Shown here: positions 38,001-46,200 of the stretch, one piece after another | Layout of the letters: the number at the start of each line of letters is the position of its first letter | Position numbering within the stretch: position 1 is the stretch's first letter | DNA from: Bacteroidales bacterium | GTDB lineage: Bacteria > Bacteroidota > Bacteroidia > Bacteroidales > Marinilabiliaceae | Length of the DNA stretch: 64,000 nucleotides | Direction: 5' to 3' | NCBI GenBank assembly: GCA_017417385.1 | Contig: JAFPZF010000032.1 | Location: 1-64,000 of the forward strand | Made by a program: the position numbers and the translations under genes | The notes under the pieces: generated by a model | Told to the model about the DNA's origin: nothing | The model's database searches: none | The model's input: the letters and a program-made list of their open reading frames with translations, nothing else

Positions 38001-38723
38001 ATTGGCTATATCTCCGATATCAACCTCCCGCTCGCTACTGCCCTCGGCGACTATACTGACCAGGCTGACGAAGGCGACCTTATCAAGAGCGAGGACCAGT
38101 TCGCTGTCCTCTCTGTCGATGCCGGCAACAACAAGCGCTGGGAGGGCTCCCTCTCCTTCATGAAGAGTGGCATGGGCTACATGCTCTTACGCTCCTCTTC
38201 CGAGCCCGCTCAGTTCGAGTACCCCCGCTATACGTCTGCCAACCGCTACACGGGTGCCCTCAAGGCTGCTCTGTCCGACGACGATGCCTACAACACTGGC
38301 TCTGCTACTAATATGTGTGTCATAGCCTCTGTCGAGGGGCTCGACATCGCTGAGTCCGACGTCCTCGTGGCTTCTCGTGGCAATGTGGTGGTCGGCAGGT
38401 CGACTCCTGGCTCACAAGACCTCTTCTTCCTCTCTGTCGGAGACGGCGAGGTCATCGGCGCACCTTCCTCCGCCCCCGTCACGTTCTCTGTCGAGAGGGC
38501 AGGTCGTGTAGTGGCCGATGGTCTCTGCCCTGTCGTCTACTCGCCTAACGCTCTCCTCGGCTCTCTCGCCGAGCCCTTCGTGATTCGCTTCTCCGCTGCC
38601 GACGCTGACCGCGTAGGCGACGACTCTGACCTCTGGTTCTCCCTCTCCGGTGTAAGGCTCTTCTCTAGGCCTTCTATGCCTGGTCTCTATATCCACAATG
38701 GTAAGCGCGAACTGGTTAAATAA
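29064..38723 (+). CDS. Giant exported mosaic protein with LamG-like domains and T9SS-like tail
   Basis: About 3219 aa. Signal peptide MSTSRNSW followed by LLPAMLLALSTLFSTPALA; in-frame starts at 29043 (GTG) and 29058 (ATG) would only lengthen its n-region. In order: FN3-like domains (about 29935-30300 and 31255-31460), two carboxypeptidase-regulatory-type beta domains (about 31495-31765 and 31768-31990, DAEGFYEFDE and DNNGAFTISI), a long unrecognised middle with a helical cationic stretch at about 33960-34050, an Ig-like domain (about 35260-35400, VFSEPIAGNYL), two LamG/concanavalin-like domains (about 35430-35955 and 36100-36540, INDGQWHNVVLTV), a BACON-like domain (about 36970-37255), a domain with GAFGPGNVCLGVAD (about 37261-37610), two 'HKGWNW/HKGWNR' repeats (37630-38230) and a sorting-type tail (SLSGVRLF .. 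PGLYIHNGKRELVK). LamG and BACON domains suggest glycan or host-matrix binding at the cell surface. A lipoprotein gene follows after 2 nt. Confidence 0.85.
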   Translation: MSTSRNSWLRLLPAMLLALSTLFSTPALAEDEITDSWRYSATLAGKNYVDITVAAISFSGRDAYHRGSEIKYRVVGSNSWTTIFKIRTWTQDDDNSYANIALTSYTDYLYLTNPSNGANMLIADTETNCSVSKSTNDLNPVAKLRWQVPNELRGKSIEFYVKLIWDHTVQTTPDDKDIFISGQVDLPAAQEVQLPQLLEPMLSYDKASTGQVLIPWMIMAGDVKKYRVSYLDENNIRTYIEETNYTQSSGFISLYAGQEYHQLQIEVLYDHPDYGTTLGYLQSNTVNVKKLHTPDNFKAVEDDRGNVTLSWDVPDFASEDISDGDSWEIQRNSKGFFDLDESNWKTITNIDYSDYVSLENDIAHYEFLDETMLRNYDGPPLYRIRRMTTAHWNWEGNPASRWAQVKYLTRLSGLLYLSVQKSTKWDEGDHSVTLNWSQQDAYNPIPNTLPVMYGPSEVYQSYADAVAAGRTTLPTFVLSYFCGSWYMLQVDELLAVTKRSLNAPDRIETAMKSYGQSLSVSTTDYEILTESYNYNVLAEHGALSSMYHTIADITGKDITKKVIGGVERTALFNAGYNLAFKRIPDDPFAFSSTRDVRFSIDYSKYYVSARTLLMAKADLNEWLKNNLKYEDEQIYVFDPQAQLVLETFAINQQTRDTVEVIREILSEEEIAAKKLTRTLLRPCLDYEFRLTVNKGRSRLPLSETGMQKFATKLEGANAVYAFANTGSIPSLSTETNQDYVALAWEAKGDLADYYDVYRDGVLIASGLVQTYYSDKSALPKASHSYQVNGVSMCEGKTYFMHSPVMEGHIKPTGYVNGHVRMIDGTSMGGLSVSLNDGDRQVATTTTDAEGFYEFDEIEYEDTKTFEVSVQTSGDEGSFRPRSATFSPYTNTVRNLDFELTKYFKYSGYVLYAGTSIPVADVSFYRDGVLVTNLNGEPVKTDNNGAFTISIPQGSHKVCAAKDGHVMTNNGFILNEDSRTGDKCDYYWSRDVSDITLWDETRVSLHGRVAGGNDQGLLPLGKSLSVNNIGDDIKIVLQLEGDNTSWIVRDELDSSVKSRLESFSHGVSDTTSMLSERHRIVISPDNKSGEYLVKLPPVKYKVVEISATGYSTLFQAGKVGETLDLSDYKLGDTAVYSRIYHNPAILKYQQLTNGKDSFFGNRSYNATDNTGDSKKVTLWTDSTGYTFGHPVFTAGTPYVFTLQAQEEYYYNNSTKNAVDVVKLSGGKVNIHNSTVSANDFKSIELDKDGSAVYTFTPANISQDFSAGTALRSVTMTMLMDNTYYDATPLSCYVMVALPKPNGKRVVSAGPLHLADILRDPPGQGSYSYIESGSTLSYGYDEKLKFEAGTNLSIGTGSGANGYMGTIAGMSVESGKTFSSESLTALALELVMKIESDASFTYSIKTNEKIQTSSDKKRVGPKADLFIGMQQNIIIQEATAIRAVPSAMFKRLAPGVKSGKVHVISSGFDPVAQDTSYLIYDDVISANTKVASSFIHTADYIEKDLLPELLRIRNSLILPVGTSDDDALAISRHEKRAAFVSLVDLDDEDFGFKYKKLDAQKTYTDSIATLNQIMEAWLRFLYINEQEKVLANDFVANYDLDGTSVSYSDEYAVSSSVSKYVCYPGSPGGGKASLISNTASSIGKLIGKGLVELLKKAIKKTADSTTGGDKKQGDSYNFDTPFGFRLKIDLEPKFEYSIKGYEKHSESYTKKTGFVIAPAKNSSLDVDVYRCKQTAADLSPEYLNRFKKDSFDNNADDFIDVVKDNNTTYWTPSDYVEYSNFVFRTRGGQTRGPYEDAVTTKYFMPGTEISAATVPVDNLSLWTDKAEVSNVPYGEPARFSIFMSNDTQFPNRSEVNFTLMQTDASNAKGAKILIDGAPIDGSGRSVYISPGNVVEKVVEVYAGTDYDYDNLTLSLLDPEDVGRIKSISLSAHFVPSAGNVHISSPGDKWVINTESPYDSTRLSYYMPVRIDGFNVNHRGFDHIELQYKLATQGEKDWVNVCSYYKSDSLMALASGQRKLIMNDGYIDERFFAEKDPIEQDYELRAMVYCRNGNGFVTSSSEILPGVKDTRRPQLFGTPQPINGVLGIGGDIKMVFSEPIAGNYLSDINNFEVFGLTNSTSISEDVSARFSGSNSYARTGYHNLAYKDFSVDLMIFPDEPHGAMTVFQQGLPEEDGMLLRLLADNRLELSIGGKTIVSDKAVVFNSLHQIVLTYHSETSQVSLYDGNTLIGSDVLEKPYVGSGAIYIGGTESSESGFVGNILEFRLWNRCQSPGEIAVYGGKHLTGYELGLVDCFHLNEGAGIYSYNAGVGGSDLVMEGVAWNVPAGISLRLSADSEGVTLNPKTFERTDYEDFSLSVWLKTTDPDGSIIANGAADDPLHGYNQFNLALKDGKIVYTASGISHEANSSAINDGQWHNVVLTVCRSRNVGNVFVDGYLVNSFTVDKIGGISGGTLTLGSVFRKNDEGVLVRSDFLDCNIDELAFYEMSLPENLIKGYGNMTPSGTEIGLLSYLSFSKSLRQSDNSFRLMPVGTSLKKHKDPDGYIIESKVDTIIAADVIERLADRNDYAPMKNIGQLENIKHSFVTIGNELIVNLDVPDYKVEKTGVMVTVKDVADLNGNLMASPVAMTLYVYRNPLRWESKSVDIETNYGSQSTVKLSFQNLSGRSISYRLEGLPSWMTLSESTGRIAALSEHSVTLSISEFTNIGIFDEVLYLVSEDGMTEPLPLTITVKGERPDWTVSAENRKHAMHVVARVIMDGIIANRSSDMLGAFGPGNVCLGVADMTVDKTDGAEKPVVYMTVYSEDGNPVPLTYQFYDSSTGKITVVNADNAEAVTFTDGAVFGSSNKPVVFTSSSSVVQTIALHKGWNWVSFYVDQEEPDENGAVVDDKVLVRLGDVLTKAAVWLENDAFEFVTDTFATVMSYSADEFDYVSGEQTFRWDEANMLVHIDPTMMYRIYSGNDKNSYISGVLASPVISLHKGWNRIGYISDINLPLATALGDYTDQADEGDLIKSEDQFAVLSVDAGNNKRWEGSLSFMKSGMGYMLLRSSSEPAQFEYPRYTSANRYTGALKAALSDDDAYNTGSATNMCVIASVEGLDIAESDVLVASRGNVVVGRSTPGSQDLFFLSVGDGEVIGAPSSAPVTFSVERAGRVVADGLCPVVYSPNALLGSLAEPFVIRFSAADADRVGDDSDLWFSLSGVRLFSRPSMPGLYIHNGKRELVK

Positions 38724-38725
38724 CT

Positions 38726-39547
38726 ATGGCTATGAATGATAAGTTGATCGCTCGTCTCCCCTTTTTCATAATACTTCAGGCTCTCGCCCTCCTCGTCGTC
38801 TCCTGTCACAAGGACGACGACCCGGACGAGCCAACGCCCGAGGTCAAGGACAACGAGTTTGTCGTCGACTGCTACGAGTCCCCTGATTGGAACTATGTTG
38901 TCTCCACTGGCACCGACTCTCGCCCTGATTGGAAGTGTAGCTACTCCTCCTACTCTCAGACTATGGCTATCCAGCTCGACCTCTCCGGTGGCGTCCTTAT
39001 GGAATATGCCAGCGAGAACGACCTCATTGCCGCCTTTATCAACGGCGAATGTCGTGGCGTCGCAAGCCCGCGCCTCTACAATGACTTTGATTTCTACTTC
39101 CCTATCGTCATCGGGGGCAACGTCGGCGACTCCAATCCCGTCACCCTCAAGTACTACTCCAGCGAGCTCAAGAGGGTCTTCACCGCCAGCGACTACGTCA
39201 ACTACAATGCCGCTGCTGCTCCTGCCCGCTCTAACTACGACATCGACTTCTATGCCTCCGAGTCCGGCCTCCAAAAGTTCTATATCTCCCTCGCCCACAT
39301 GGCCTCCGAGAATTTCCCTCTCAACCCCGAAGACAAAATAGCGGTCTTCGACTCCAATGGCAACTGCTGCGGTGAGAGCTACGATGTCCGTCAGGATACT
39401 CTCTGTCTCTTCGCTTACGGCAAGCCTCTCGATCTCTGTAGGGTCAAGTACTACAACTCCTCCTCTCATAAGATCTATACTCTCGAAGGCGATTTCTACG
39501 TCATCGATGATTTTGAGTACAAGAGCGAAATGAAGACCCGTAAGTGA
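38726..39547 (+). CDS. Lipoprotein sharing a domain with the giant protein
   Basis: A 273-aa lipoprotein. The signal segment ALALLVVSC ends in a lipobox Cys (about residue 27), with HKDDDPDEPTPE linker after it. The mature protein appears to hold two copies of a beta domain. The first (about 50-145) has MAIQLDLSGG, then DLIAAFINGECRGVAS and VTLKYYSS; the second (about 165-265) has ISLAHMASENFPLNPEDKIAVFDSNGNCCGES. The same pattern occurs near the end of the giant protein (VARVIMDGIIANRSSDMLGAFGPGNVCLGVAD). The start lies 2 nt after the giant protein's stop, so the two are translationally coupled and probably act together at the outer membrane. Function unknown. Confidence 0.75.
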   Translation: MAMNDKLIARLPFFIILQALALLVVSCHKDDDPDEPTPEVKDNEFVVDCYESPDWNYVVSTGTDSRPDWKCSYSSYSQTMAIQLDLSGGVLMEYASENDLIAAFINGECRGVASPRLYNDFDFYFPIVIGGNVGDSNPVTLKYYSSELKRVFTASDYVNYNAAAAPARSNYDIDFYASESGLQKFYISLAHMASENFPLNPEDKIAVFDSNGNCCGESYDVRQDTLCLFAYGKPLDLCRVKYYNSSSHKIYTLEGDFYVIDDFEYKSEMKTRK

Positions 39548-39624
39548 CCTGCCTTAACCTTGGGTTAGCCCTGAGTGGGTTGTGGCACCTCCACTATGTG
39601 CCCATTATCTATTCAGTGGCATAA

Positions 39625-39660
39625 AAAATTCGGCCCGCCGACCTATCTCGGTCAGCGGGC
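39625..39660 (-). terminator. Intrinsic terminator of the cstA end of the minus-strand operon
   Basis: On the minus strand GCCCGCTGACC pairs with GGTCGGCGGGC around a 6-nt loop and is followed by CGAATTTTTTAT. Confidence 0.8.
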
Positions 39661-39683
39661 AGTCTCTTTCTTTTTCTGTCTCT

Positions 39684-41117
39684 CTACTTGACGCCGCTCT
39701 TCCACTTCCAGAACAACCCAAGCCCTGTCGCCGCCGCAACTCCTCCGACTGTCGGACCAAGCCACGTCGCCTGCGGTATCACGTTCCCGAGGCACTCAGG
39801 CGCTACGAAGATGTATGTCGTGCACACTGCCGTCATCCATAGCGCCGGTATCAAGGTCATGACGTACGGCCTCTTCGTCAGTGTGAAATAGACTGTGATG
39901 CTCCAGAGGGTGAACACTGCAAGCGTCTGGTTGCTCCACGCGAAGTATCTCCAGATGATCCCAAATCCTTCCTTGTCCGAGAGGCTGTATAGGAGTATCA
40001 GGAATGTCACGACGAATATCGGGAGGCTGACTTTCAGTCTCTCCATGATGGTCTTCTGGCTGAAGTGTAGGAAGTCCGCGACTATCAGTCTCGCCGACCT
40101 CAGTGCCGTGTCGCCAGACGTTATCGGCGCCGCCACTATGCCGAGTATCGCCAGTATGCTGCCGAACGTCCCGAGCCACTCTACAGACAGGCTCTTCGCC
40201 ACTGCCGCTCCCGAGAATGCGTTGCCGTTCGCATCGACGACTCCATGCTCTCCGAAGAAGGCTGTCGCTGCCGCCGCCCATATCAGTGCTACTATGCCCT
40301 CGGTCACCATCGCCCCGTAGAACACTCTCCTGCCATGCTTCGAGTCTTTTAGGCACCTCGCCATCAGTGGCGACTGTGTCGCGTGAAATCCGCTTATCGC
40401 TCCGCACGCTATCGAGACGAACATCATCGGGAATATGGGGTGAGTCTCATATTTCGTCCCGAATCCCTCCCACATTTCTGGCAGCTCTGGCTGATTGGCA
40501 TACAGTCCATAGAGGATGCCGACGGCCATGAATATCAGCGCTATGGCAAATATGGGGTAGAACCGACCGATGATCTTGTCTATCGGGAGCATCGTCGCCA
40601 GTATGTAGTAGACGAAGATTATCACTATCCACATGATCGCTGTCATCCAGTCCGGCGTCATCTGCGCCAGCAGCTCGGCAGGACCCGAGATGAAGACTGC
40701 GCCGACAAGTATCATGAGCACAATCGTGAAGACACCGAATACTTTCTTCGTCGTCAGCCCGAGATACCGTCCTATTATCTCTGGTAGCGACTCGCCGTCG
40801 TGTTCCAGAGACATCATCGCCGAGACGTAGTCGTGCACGGCTCCCGCAAATATGGTCCCCAGTACTATCCAGATGTAACTCGCCGTCCCGAACTTGGCAC
40901 CCATGATCGCACCGAATATCGGACCGAGCCCCGCTATGTTCAGGAACTGTATCATGTATACTTTCCACGTCGGCAGCGGCAGGTAGTCGACTCCGTCCGG
41001 ATGCGCTATCGCTGGCGTCTTTTTCGAGTAGTCATACCCGACGACTTTCTCTACTATCGCCCCGTAGATGAAATAGCCTGCTATGAGCAGTAACAAGCAA
41101 ATCGTAAATGTTATCAT
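39684..41117 (-). CDS. cstA: CstA-family peptide/pyruvate transporter
   Basis: A 477-aa inner-membrane protein of the carbon-starvation CstA family, with about 13 hydrophobic helices. Visible are GVDYLPLPTWKVYMIQFLN (about 43-61), IAGLGPIFGAIMGA (about 62-75), AGAVHDYVSAMMSLEHDGES (about 91-110) and ISGFHATQSPLMARCL (about 240-255), all typical of the family. It is the short form (~480 aa versus ~700 in E. coli), common in Bacteroidota. Members import peptides or pyruvate during carbon limitation. A strong Shine-Dalgarno-like AAGGAG lies 8 nt before the ATG, which is unusual in this phylum. It follows the sulfatase-maturase gene by 50 nt and may be the last gene of a four-gene unit. Confidence 0.92.
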   Translation of the reverse strand: MITFTICLLLLIAGYFIYGAIVEKVVGYDYSKKTPAIAHPDGVDYLPLPTWKVYMIQFLNIAGLGPIFGAIMGAKFGTASYIWIVLGTIFAGAVHDYVSAMMSLEHDGESLPEIIGRYLGLTTKKVFGVFTIVLMILVGAVFISGPAELLAQMTPDWMTAIMWIVIIFVYYILATMLPIDKIIGRFYPIFAIALIFMAVGILYGLYANQPELPEMWEGFGTKYETHPIFPMMFVSIACGAISGFHATQSPLMARCLKDSKHGRRVFYGAMVTEGIVALIWAAAATAFFGEHGVVDANGNAFSGAAVAKSLSVEWLGTFGSILAILGIVAAPITSGDTALRSARLIVADFLHFSQKTIMERLKVSLPIFVVTFLILLYSLSDKEGFGIIWRYFAWSNQTLAVFTLWSITVYFTLTKRPYVMTLIPALWMTAVCTTYIFVAPECLGNVIPQATWLGPTVGGVAAATGLGLFWKWKSGVK

Positions 41118-41167
41118 GTCATTCTCCTTTATTTTGTTCCTGTTTTCTTTGTCTTATGCTTTCTTTT

Positions 41168-42343
41168 TCAGCCTTCTACTATGTCCGCCGCGTCTCTCCC
41201 CTCGCGTATGAGGTCCGCCATCTTTATGTATCTGTCTGCCGTCGCTTCGAAGTATTTCTTGTATCCTTCGCAGAGGTAGTTCCTCCCGCCCTCCCCAAAC
41301 CGTAGTCTTGGACATTCTCCGTGACACAGGAAGAGCCACCTGCACTCTTTGCACTCCTTCGGCAACCTCTCTGTCTTGAGCTTCATGAAGGCCGCTTGTT
41401 TCTCTCCATTGCACAGTGCCGTCAGAGTCTCCTGCCTGATGTTGCCGAGCTTGTACGGCTCAAAGACGAAGTGGTCGCAGCTATATACGTCACCGTCCGG
41501 CAGCAGTACTGCATTGTTTCCGCACGTCGCCGACATCGAGCACAGTCCCGGCGTCACCCCCATCCAGTTGGCGAGCGTCGTGTCGAACATCTGGACGAAG
41601 TACTCCCCGACGTCTCTCCGGACCCATTCCTCAAAGACTCCGATCAGGAAAGCTCCCCATTCCTCGGCTTCTATTGAGTAACTGGTCAGTTCTCCCTCCT
41701 TCTCCAGCCCGTGGCTCAGTCTCCCGTCACCCCTGACTCTCTCGACGACTGGAGTGAACTGTATGTACTTGCAGCCTGTCTGGCGGAAGAAATCGTAGTA
41801 CTCCGCCGGCCGCCCGACGTTGCTCTTGCTGATGACGGACATGGCGTTCCACATGGCTCCATGTCTGTTCAGTCTCTCGATCCCCTTCATGACGAGGCTG
41901 TGCGAGCCTCCCCCTCCGACAGTCTTCCTGTACCTGTCGTGCATCTCCTCCGTACCGTCTATCGAGACCCCGACGAGCCACTCGTTTCTTGCGAAGAACT
42001 CTGCCGTCTCCTCCGTCACCAGTGTCCCGTTGGTCTGTATGCAGTTGTCTATCTTCCTTCCGCCTGCATACTTCTCTTCGAGGCTCACTACTTTTTCGAG
42101 GAACTTTATGTCTCTGAGTAGCGGCTCCCCGCCGTGCCACGTGAATAGGACGTATGGCAATGTCTGCCCCTCTATGAACTGTCTGACGTACATCTCCAGT
42201 ATGTCGTCTGGCATTGTGTGTACTGTCTCAAGTGTTTTCTTCTCGAGATAGTAGCAGTATTCACATCGTAGGTTGCATTGTGCGCCGACTGGCTTCGCTG
42301 CTACGTAGTATGGTTTCGCAAATGGGTTTATTGCCGTCTCCAT
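41168..42343 (-). CDS. Radical SAM anaerobic sulfatase-maturating enzyme
   Basis: A 391-aa radical SAM protein with a SPASM domain. CNLRCEYCYYLEK (about 23-35) supplies the CxxxCxxC cysteines of the catalytic [4Fe-4S] cluster, TWHGGEPLL (about 68-76) is the SAM-binding GGE region, and the C-terminal cysteines (CSMSATCGNN, YSCDHFV, CKECRWLFLCHGECPR) bind two further clusters. Such enzymes oxidise a Cys or Ser in sulfatases to formylglycine, which gut Bacteroidales need to use sulfated host or dietary glycans. No sulfatase gene lies in the window. Its start follows the LdcA stop by 1 nt, so it is co-translated with that gene. Confidence 0.9.
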   Translation of the reverse strand: METAINPFAKPYYVAAKPVGAQCNLRCEYCYYLEKKTLETVHTMPDDILEMYVRQFIEGQTLPYVLFTWHGGEPLLRDIKFLEKVVSLEEKYAGGRKIDNCIQTNGTLVTEETAEFFARNEWLVGVSIDGTEEMHDRYRKTVGGGGSHSLVMKGIERLNRHGAMWNAMSVISKSNVGRPAEYYDFFRQTGCKYIQFTPVVERVRGDGRLSHGLEKEGELTSYSIEAEEWGAFLIGVFEEWVRRDVGEYFVQMFDTTLANWMGVTPGLCSMSATCGNNAVLLPDGDVYSCDHFVFEPYKLGNIRQETLTALCNGEKQAAFMKLKTERLPKECKECRWLFLCHGECPRLRFGEGGRNYLCEGYKKYFEATADRYIKMADLIREGRDAADIVEG

Positions 42344-42344
42344 C

Positions 42345-43235
42345 TCACGCGTCCTTCCCCATTCTCAGCCTTCCGCCCTCGTCCGTGACTGTCAAGTCGC
42401 ACATCCCGCCGAGCAGTATCGGTTGGTTCTCGTCGTCCTCGTGCCCCGAGGGGAACCCCATCAGCACGGGGTAGTCATATTCCCTGACCGCTTCGGCTAT
42501 TATCCCGTATGCGTCCTGTCCGAACTTCGTCATCCCGTCCTTCATGTCGGTCATCTGCCCGACGACGAGCCCCGCCAAGTCTTTCAGGACGCCCCCGAAG
42601 CGGAGGTTCTGCATCATCCTGTCTATGTGATACCTGTATTCGCTGACGTCCTCGATGAAGAGGATGTTGCCCTTCGTCTCTATCTCTGCCGGCGTCCCCC
42701 TGAGCGAGTAGAGTATCGACAGGTTTCCGCCGACGATCTTTGCTCTCGCGTGGCCGTTTCTGCTGCCCTCGCCCCTCTTGCAAGTTTTCTCGATTGTTTC
42801 GCCTCGTAGTAGGGCGAATGTGTTCCTGACGTCCTCTGCCTGTGTCCTGTGTCTCGCTATGTGTTTCATCATGGGGCCGAGAACGCCCATTCCGCCTGCA
42901 TTCACGGTCACTGCGTGTATCGCCGTTATGTCGCTGAATCCGACTATCATCTTCTTGTTCCGCCTGAGCAGGTCCAGATCCATCGTCTCGAGTGTCCTGA
43001 CGGCTCCGTAGCCACCTCGGCTGCACCATATCACCTCCGTCTGCTCGTCTTTTATCGCCGTCTCGAGGTCGTTGGCTCGTATGCTGTCAGTCGCTGAGAA
43101 CACACCTACGCCTTTGCCCCCGACGCCACTCGTCTTCTTGACGCTGTGGCCCTCTTTGAGGAGTGCTTCTATTCCTTCTTCTAAGTATTTCTCGTCTATT
43201 CTCCCTGATGGTGCTACTATCGTTATCTTCATCAC
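42345..43235 (-). CDS. LD-carboxypeptidase (S66, LdcA-like)
   Basis: A 296-aa cytosolic serine peptidase of family S66 which trims the terminal D-Ala from tetrapeptides during peptidoglycan recycling, or cleaves related peptides. The N-terminus ITIVAPSGRI is family-typical. The nucleophilic Ser lies in IVGFSDITAIH (about 97-107), the Glu in LFIEDVSEYRYHIDR (about 200-214) and the His in GFPSGHEDDN (about 266-275). GYGAVRTL (about 76-83) helps form the oxyanion site. It sits between the histidine kinase and the radical SAM gene with 1-nt gaps on each side, an arrangement with no obvious pathway link. Confidence 0.92.
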   Translation of the reverse strand: MMKITIVAPSGRIDEKYLEEGIEALLKEGHSVKKTSGVGGKGVGVFSATDSIRANDLETAIKDEQTEVIWCSRGGYGAVRTLETMDLDLLRRNKKMIVGFSDITAIHAVTVNAGGMGVLGPMMKHIARHRTQAEDVRNTFALLRGETIEKTCKRGEGSRNGHARAKIVGGNLSILYSLRGTPAEIETKGNILFIEDVSEYRYHIDRMMQNLRFGGVLKDLAGLVVGQMTDMKDGMTKFGQDAYGIIAEAVREYDYPVLMGFPSGHEDDENQPILLGGMCDLTVTDEGGRLRMGKDA

Positions 43236-43236
43236 T

Positions 43237-46200
43237 CTATCTGATTTCTATCAGTCTTCTGAGCCTTTCGCTCAAGACGGTCACTTGTGTCGGGATTGAT
43301 ATGATGTCGTCCACACCAGCGGCGACAAGTGCCTGCCTGTCCTCTGGTGGATATGTCGCGTCGCATATTGCTACGACTCTGTGTATTGGCCCTCGTGCGT
43401 GGACGTTCTTTATCAGGATGTGCGCGACGTCCTGGCACGCCCTCACGTCTATCACTGTCAGCCTCGGCCTCCGGTCTATCCATAGCGAGGTGAACGAGTT
43501 GCGCCCGCATCTCATCAGCTCGTGGTCCGGCAGGGCGCAGTAGAGGTCGGTCATCAGCGTCTCGTCGTGTGTGACGACGATGATGTTCTGGATGAAGTCG
43601 TCCTCCTTCGGCGTCTCCTGGATCGGGATCTGCAACCAGAAGTGCGAGCCCTCGCCGATTTTCGACTCGACGAAAATGTCACCGCCTATCTGCTGCGCGA
43701 GTGTCTTGCATATCGGGAGTCCGAGTCCTATGCCGTCTCCACAGTTGTCAATCTTGACGAACATGTCGAAGATGTTCTCCGCGTCGGTCTTCTCGAGCCC
43801 CTTGCCCGTGTCCGAGACGTTTATTATCAGTAGCCCCTCCTCTGTCTGTGCCCAGACTCTGACGACTCCTGTCGTCGTGTTCCTGAAGGCGTTCAAGACG
43901 AGCTGCTTGATTATCTTAGATACCTTGTCCTTGTCGAGGTAGGTCTTCAGCCCCTCGGTCGACTTGTCCCTGTTGTAGACCAGCTGTACGTCGGCAGTCT
44001 CCTGGATGCGGAGGTTCTCACAGATGTTGTTGAGGAACTCATCGACGACGACCATTGTGAGGTTCGAACCTCGCGGCCCACTGCTGAGCTGAGACATCTC
44101 GAGGATGCCGTCGACAAGTCTTATCAGCTGCTCGTTGTTGGCCCTGACGATCTGTGCGTAGCGCATCATCTCCTCGTCGTTGGCTCTCTGTGCTATGAGG
44201 TCGCTGAACCCGACTATGGCGTTGAGTGGAGTCCGCAGCTCGTGGCTGACGTTGTTGAGGAAGTTGGACTTCATGACGTCCATGCTCTCGGCCTTCTCCC
44301 TCGCCTTGACGAGGATGGCCTCCTTCGCCTTAGAGTCCGTGATGTCCATGGATATACCAGAGACCTTGCCGTCCTTGCTTCGCATGAAGTTGACGCTTAT
44401 CCAGTGGAGCCCGTCGCTTTGTGTCACCTTCAGGTCGCGCCTGAAGGAGCTCACCTCGCCGCTCATCAGCTTTGTCAGGTCGATGTTGAAGGCCACCTTG
44501 TCGTCGACCGACACACCCGAATGTTCCATGAGGGCCATTCTGGTCTCTGCGTCGGTAGATATCGCCAGGTTCTTGCGCCACTGGTCCGAGTAGAATATCG
44601 TCTTGTCGAACTGGCACACGCCTATCTTCGCGAAGTTGCCTATCTCCTTGAAGAACATGTTGAAAGTGTCGATCCTCTGCCTCTGGACCATAGTGATCGT
44701 CGTGTCGAGGAGGACGGCGAGCATACCAGACACGTGTCCGTTAGTGTAGAGCTTGCAGTACCTCATCGTCAGTTCGATGGCGTCAGTCCTCTTTGTCGGG
44801 AATAAACCGCTCTCTTGTATCTTCTTGAAGTCGCAGATGGCGGTGAAGTGGGCGTTGTCTTGTGTCCTGATCATCATCTTCTGCTTCTCAGACGTGACTG
44901 GGCTGTCGAATATGTTGATGCCGTAGAGGTCTTCTCTCCGTCGGAGACCGAGGATCTCGGCAGTCTTCTCGTTGGCGTAGGTTATAGTTCCATCAGGGTT
45001 GACGAAGTAGATGATGGCTGGTATCCTGTTGTATATCGAGTCGTTCCACTCTGCCTGTCTCTTCTCCTCGGCGACTCTCTTGACTTCGTCGCCGACGTCG
45101 TTGGTGACTGCGACTATCGTCTGTGCCTGTCCGCCCTGAGTCTTCTTGGAACATCTCATCGTCAGGTCATACCACCTGTAGTCGTCACCCTCGTTCTCTT
45201 TCATCCTGAGGCGCATCTGCATGTCGTCTCTGTTGCCTGCTGTCATCTCCCTGAACAGCTCGTCGAAGAGACCGATGTCGCGTCTGTGGATATGGAGGTC
45301 GTAGGGGACCTCGACCGAGTGTCCGTCCGAGCCGTAGACGTATCTACGCTTCGCCTCCATCTCGTAGTACCAGATGCTGAGGTTGCCTGCTTTGCATGCG
45401 ACGTTTGTCATCTGGATCTGTCTGTGGAGACGATCGTTGACGGCACTCTGAGCGACGAAGACGCTGAGGGTCTCCGTCATCATGTGCAACCAGCCCTTGT
45501 CGCCCTCTGTCCAGTTCCTGCCTGTATCAGATGCGAAGGTGACCAGTCCCCATGCAAGGTCTGTGTTGTTCTTGCGTATCGCCTCTGCCATAGCTGCGTT
45601 GCAGCCGATGACTTTCAGATGATTGACGTCTTCTCTCCATTCGCCTTCGAGCTCTGTGATGTTGTTCATCAGCTTGAGGCCATGCCCGTCGCAGATGTGA
45701 GAGAACAGTGTCGAGTTCCATTGACGCCCTATCCTGCTTGAGATTTCCTCTTTGTCTAGACCACTCTCGCCCTCCGAGGCTATGCAGCAGAAGAGGTTGC
45801 CGCTGAGTCTCTGCCATACCGACATCTGCATGCCTGTCGGCAGCTGGTCCTTGAATGTCTTGAGGAGTTCTGGTATCTGTTCGTAGAGGCTTTGCTCTGT
45901 GTGGCCTATGCGTCGGAGTGTGTCGATGAAGCGGTCGTTGAGAGAGGCTTTCGTCTTTTTGAACGACGTGCTCTCTGCCTCGAAACTTCCCGAGACCTGT
46001 GCCGTCCCGACTGCATGGAGGACGCCTCTTTCGTCTGTATACGTCTTGTTTCTGTAGAAGTCGATAGTATAGACGGTGTTGCCGATCTGAGTGCGCAGGG
46101 CCCAAGTCTTCTGGTGCTGGTGGATAGGCGAGAGGAGGAAGTTGGCGTCGTCCTTCGAGACGAAGCCTTTGATGATTTCGCTGCCTAGTTTACACGTGTC

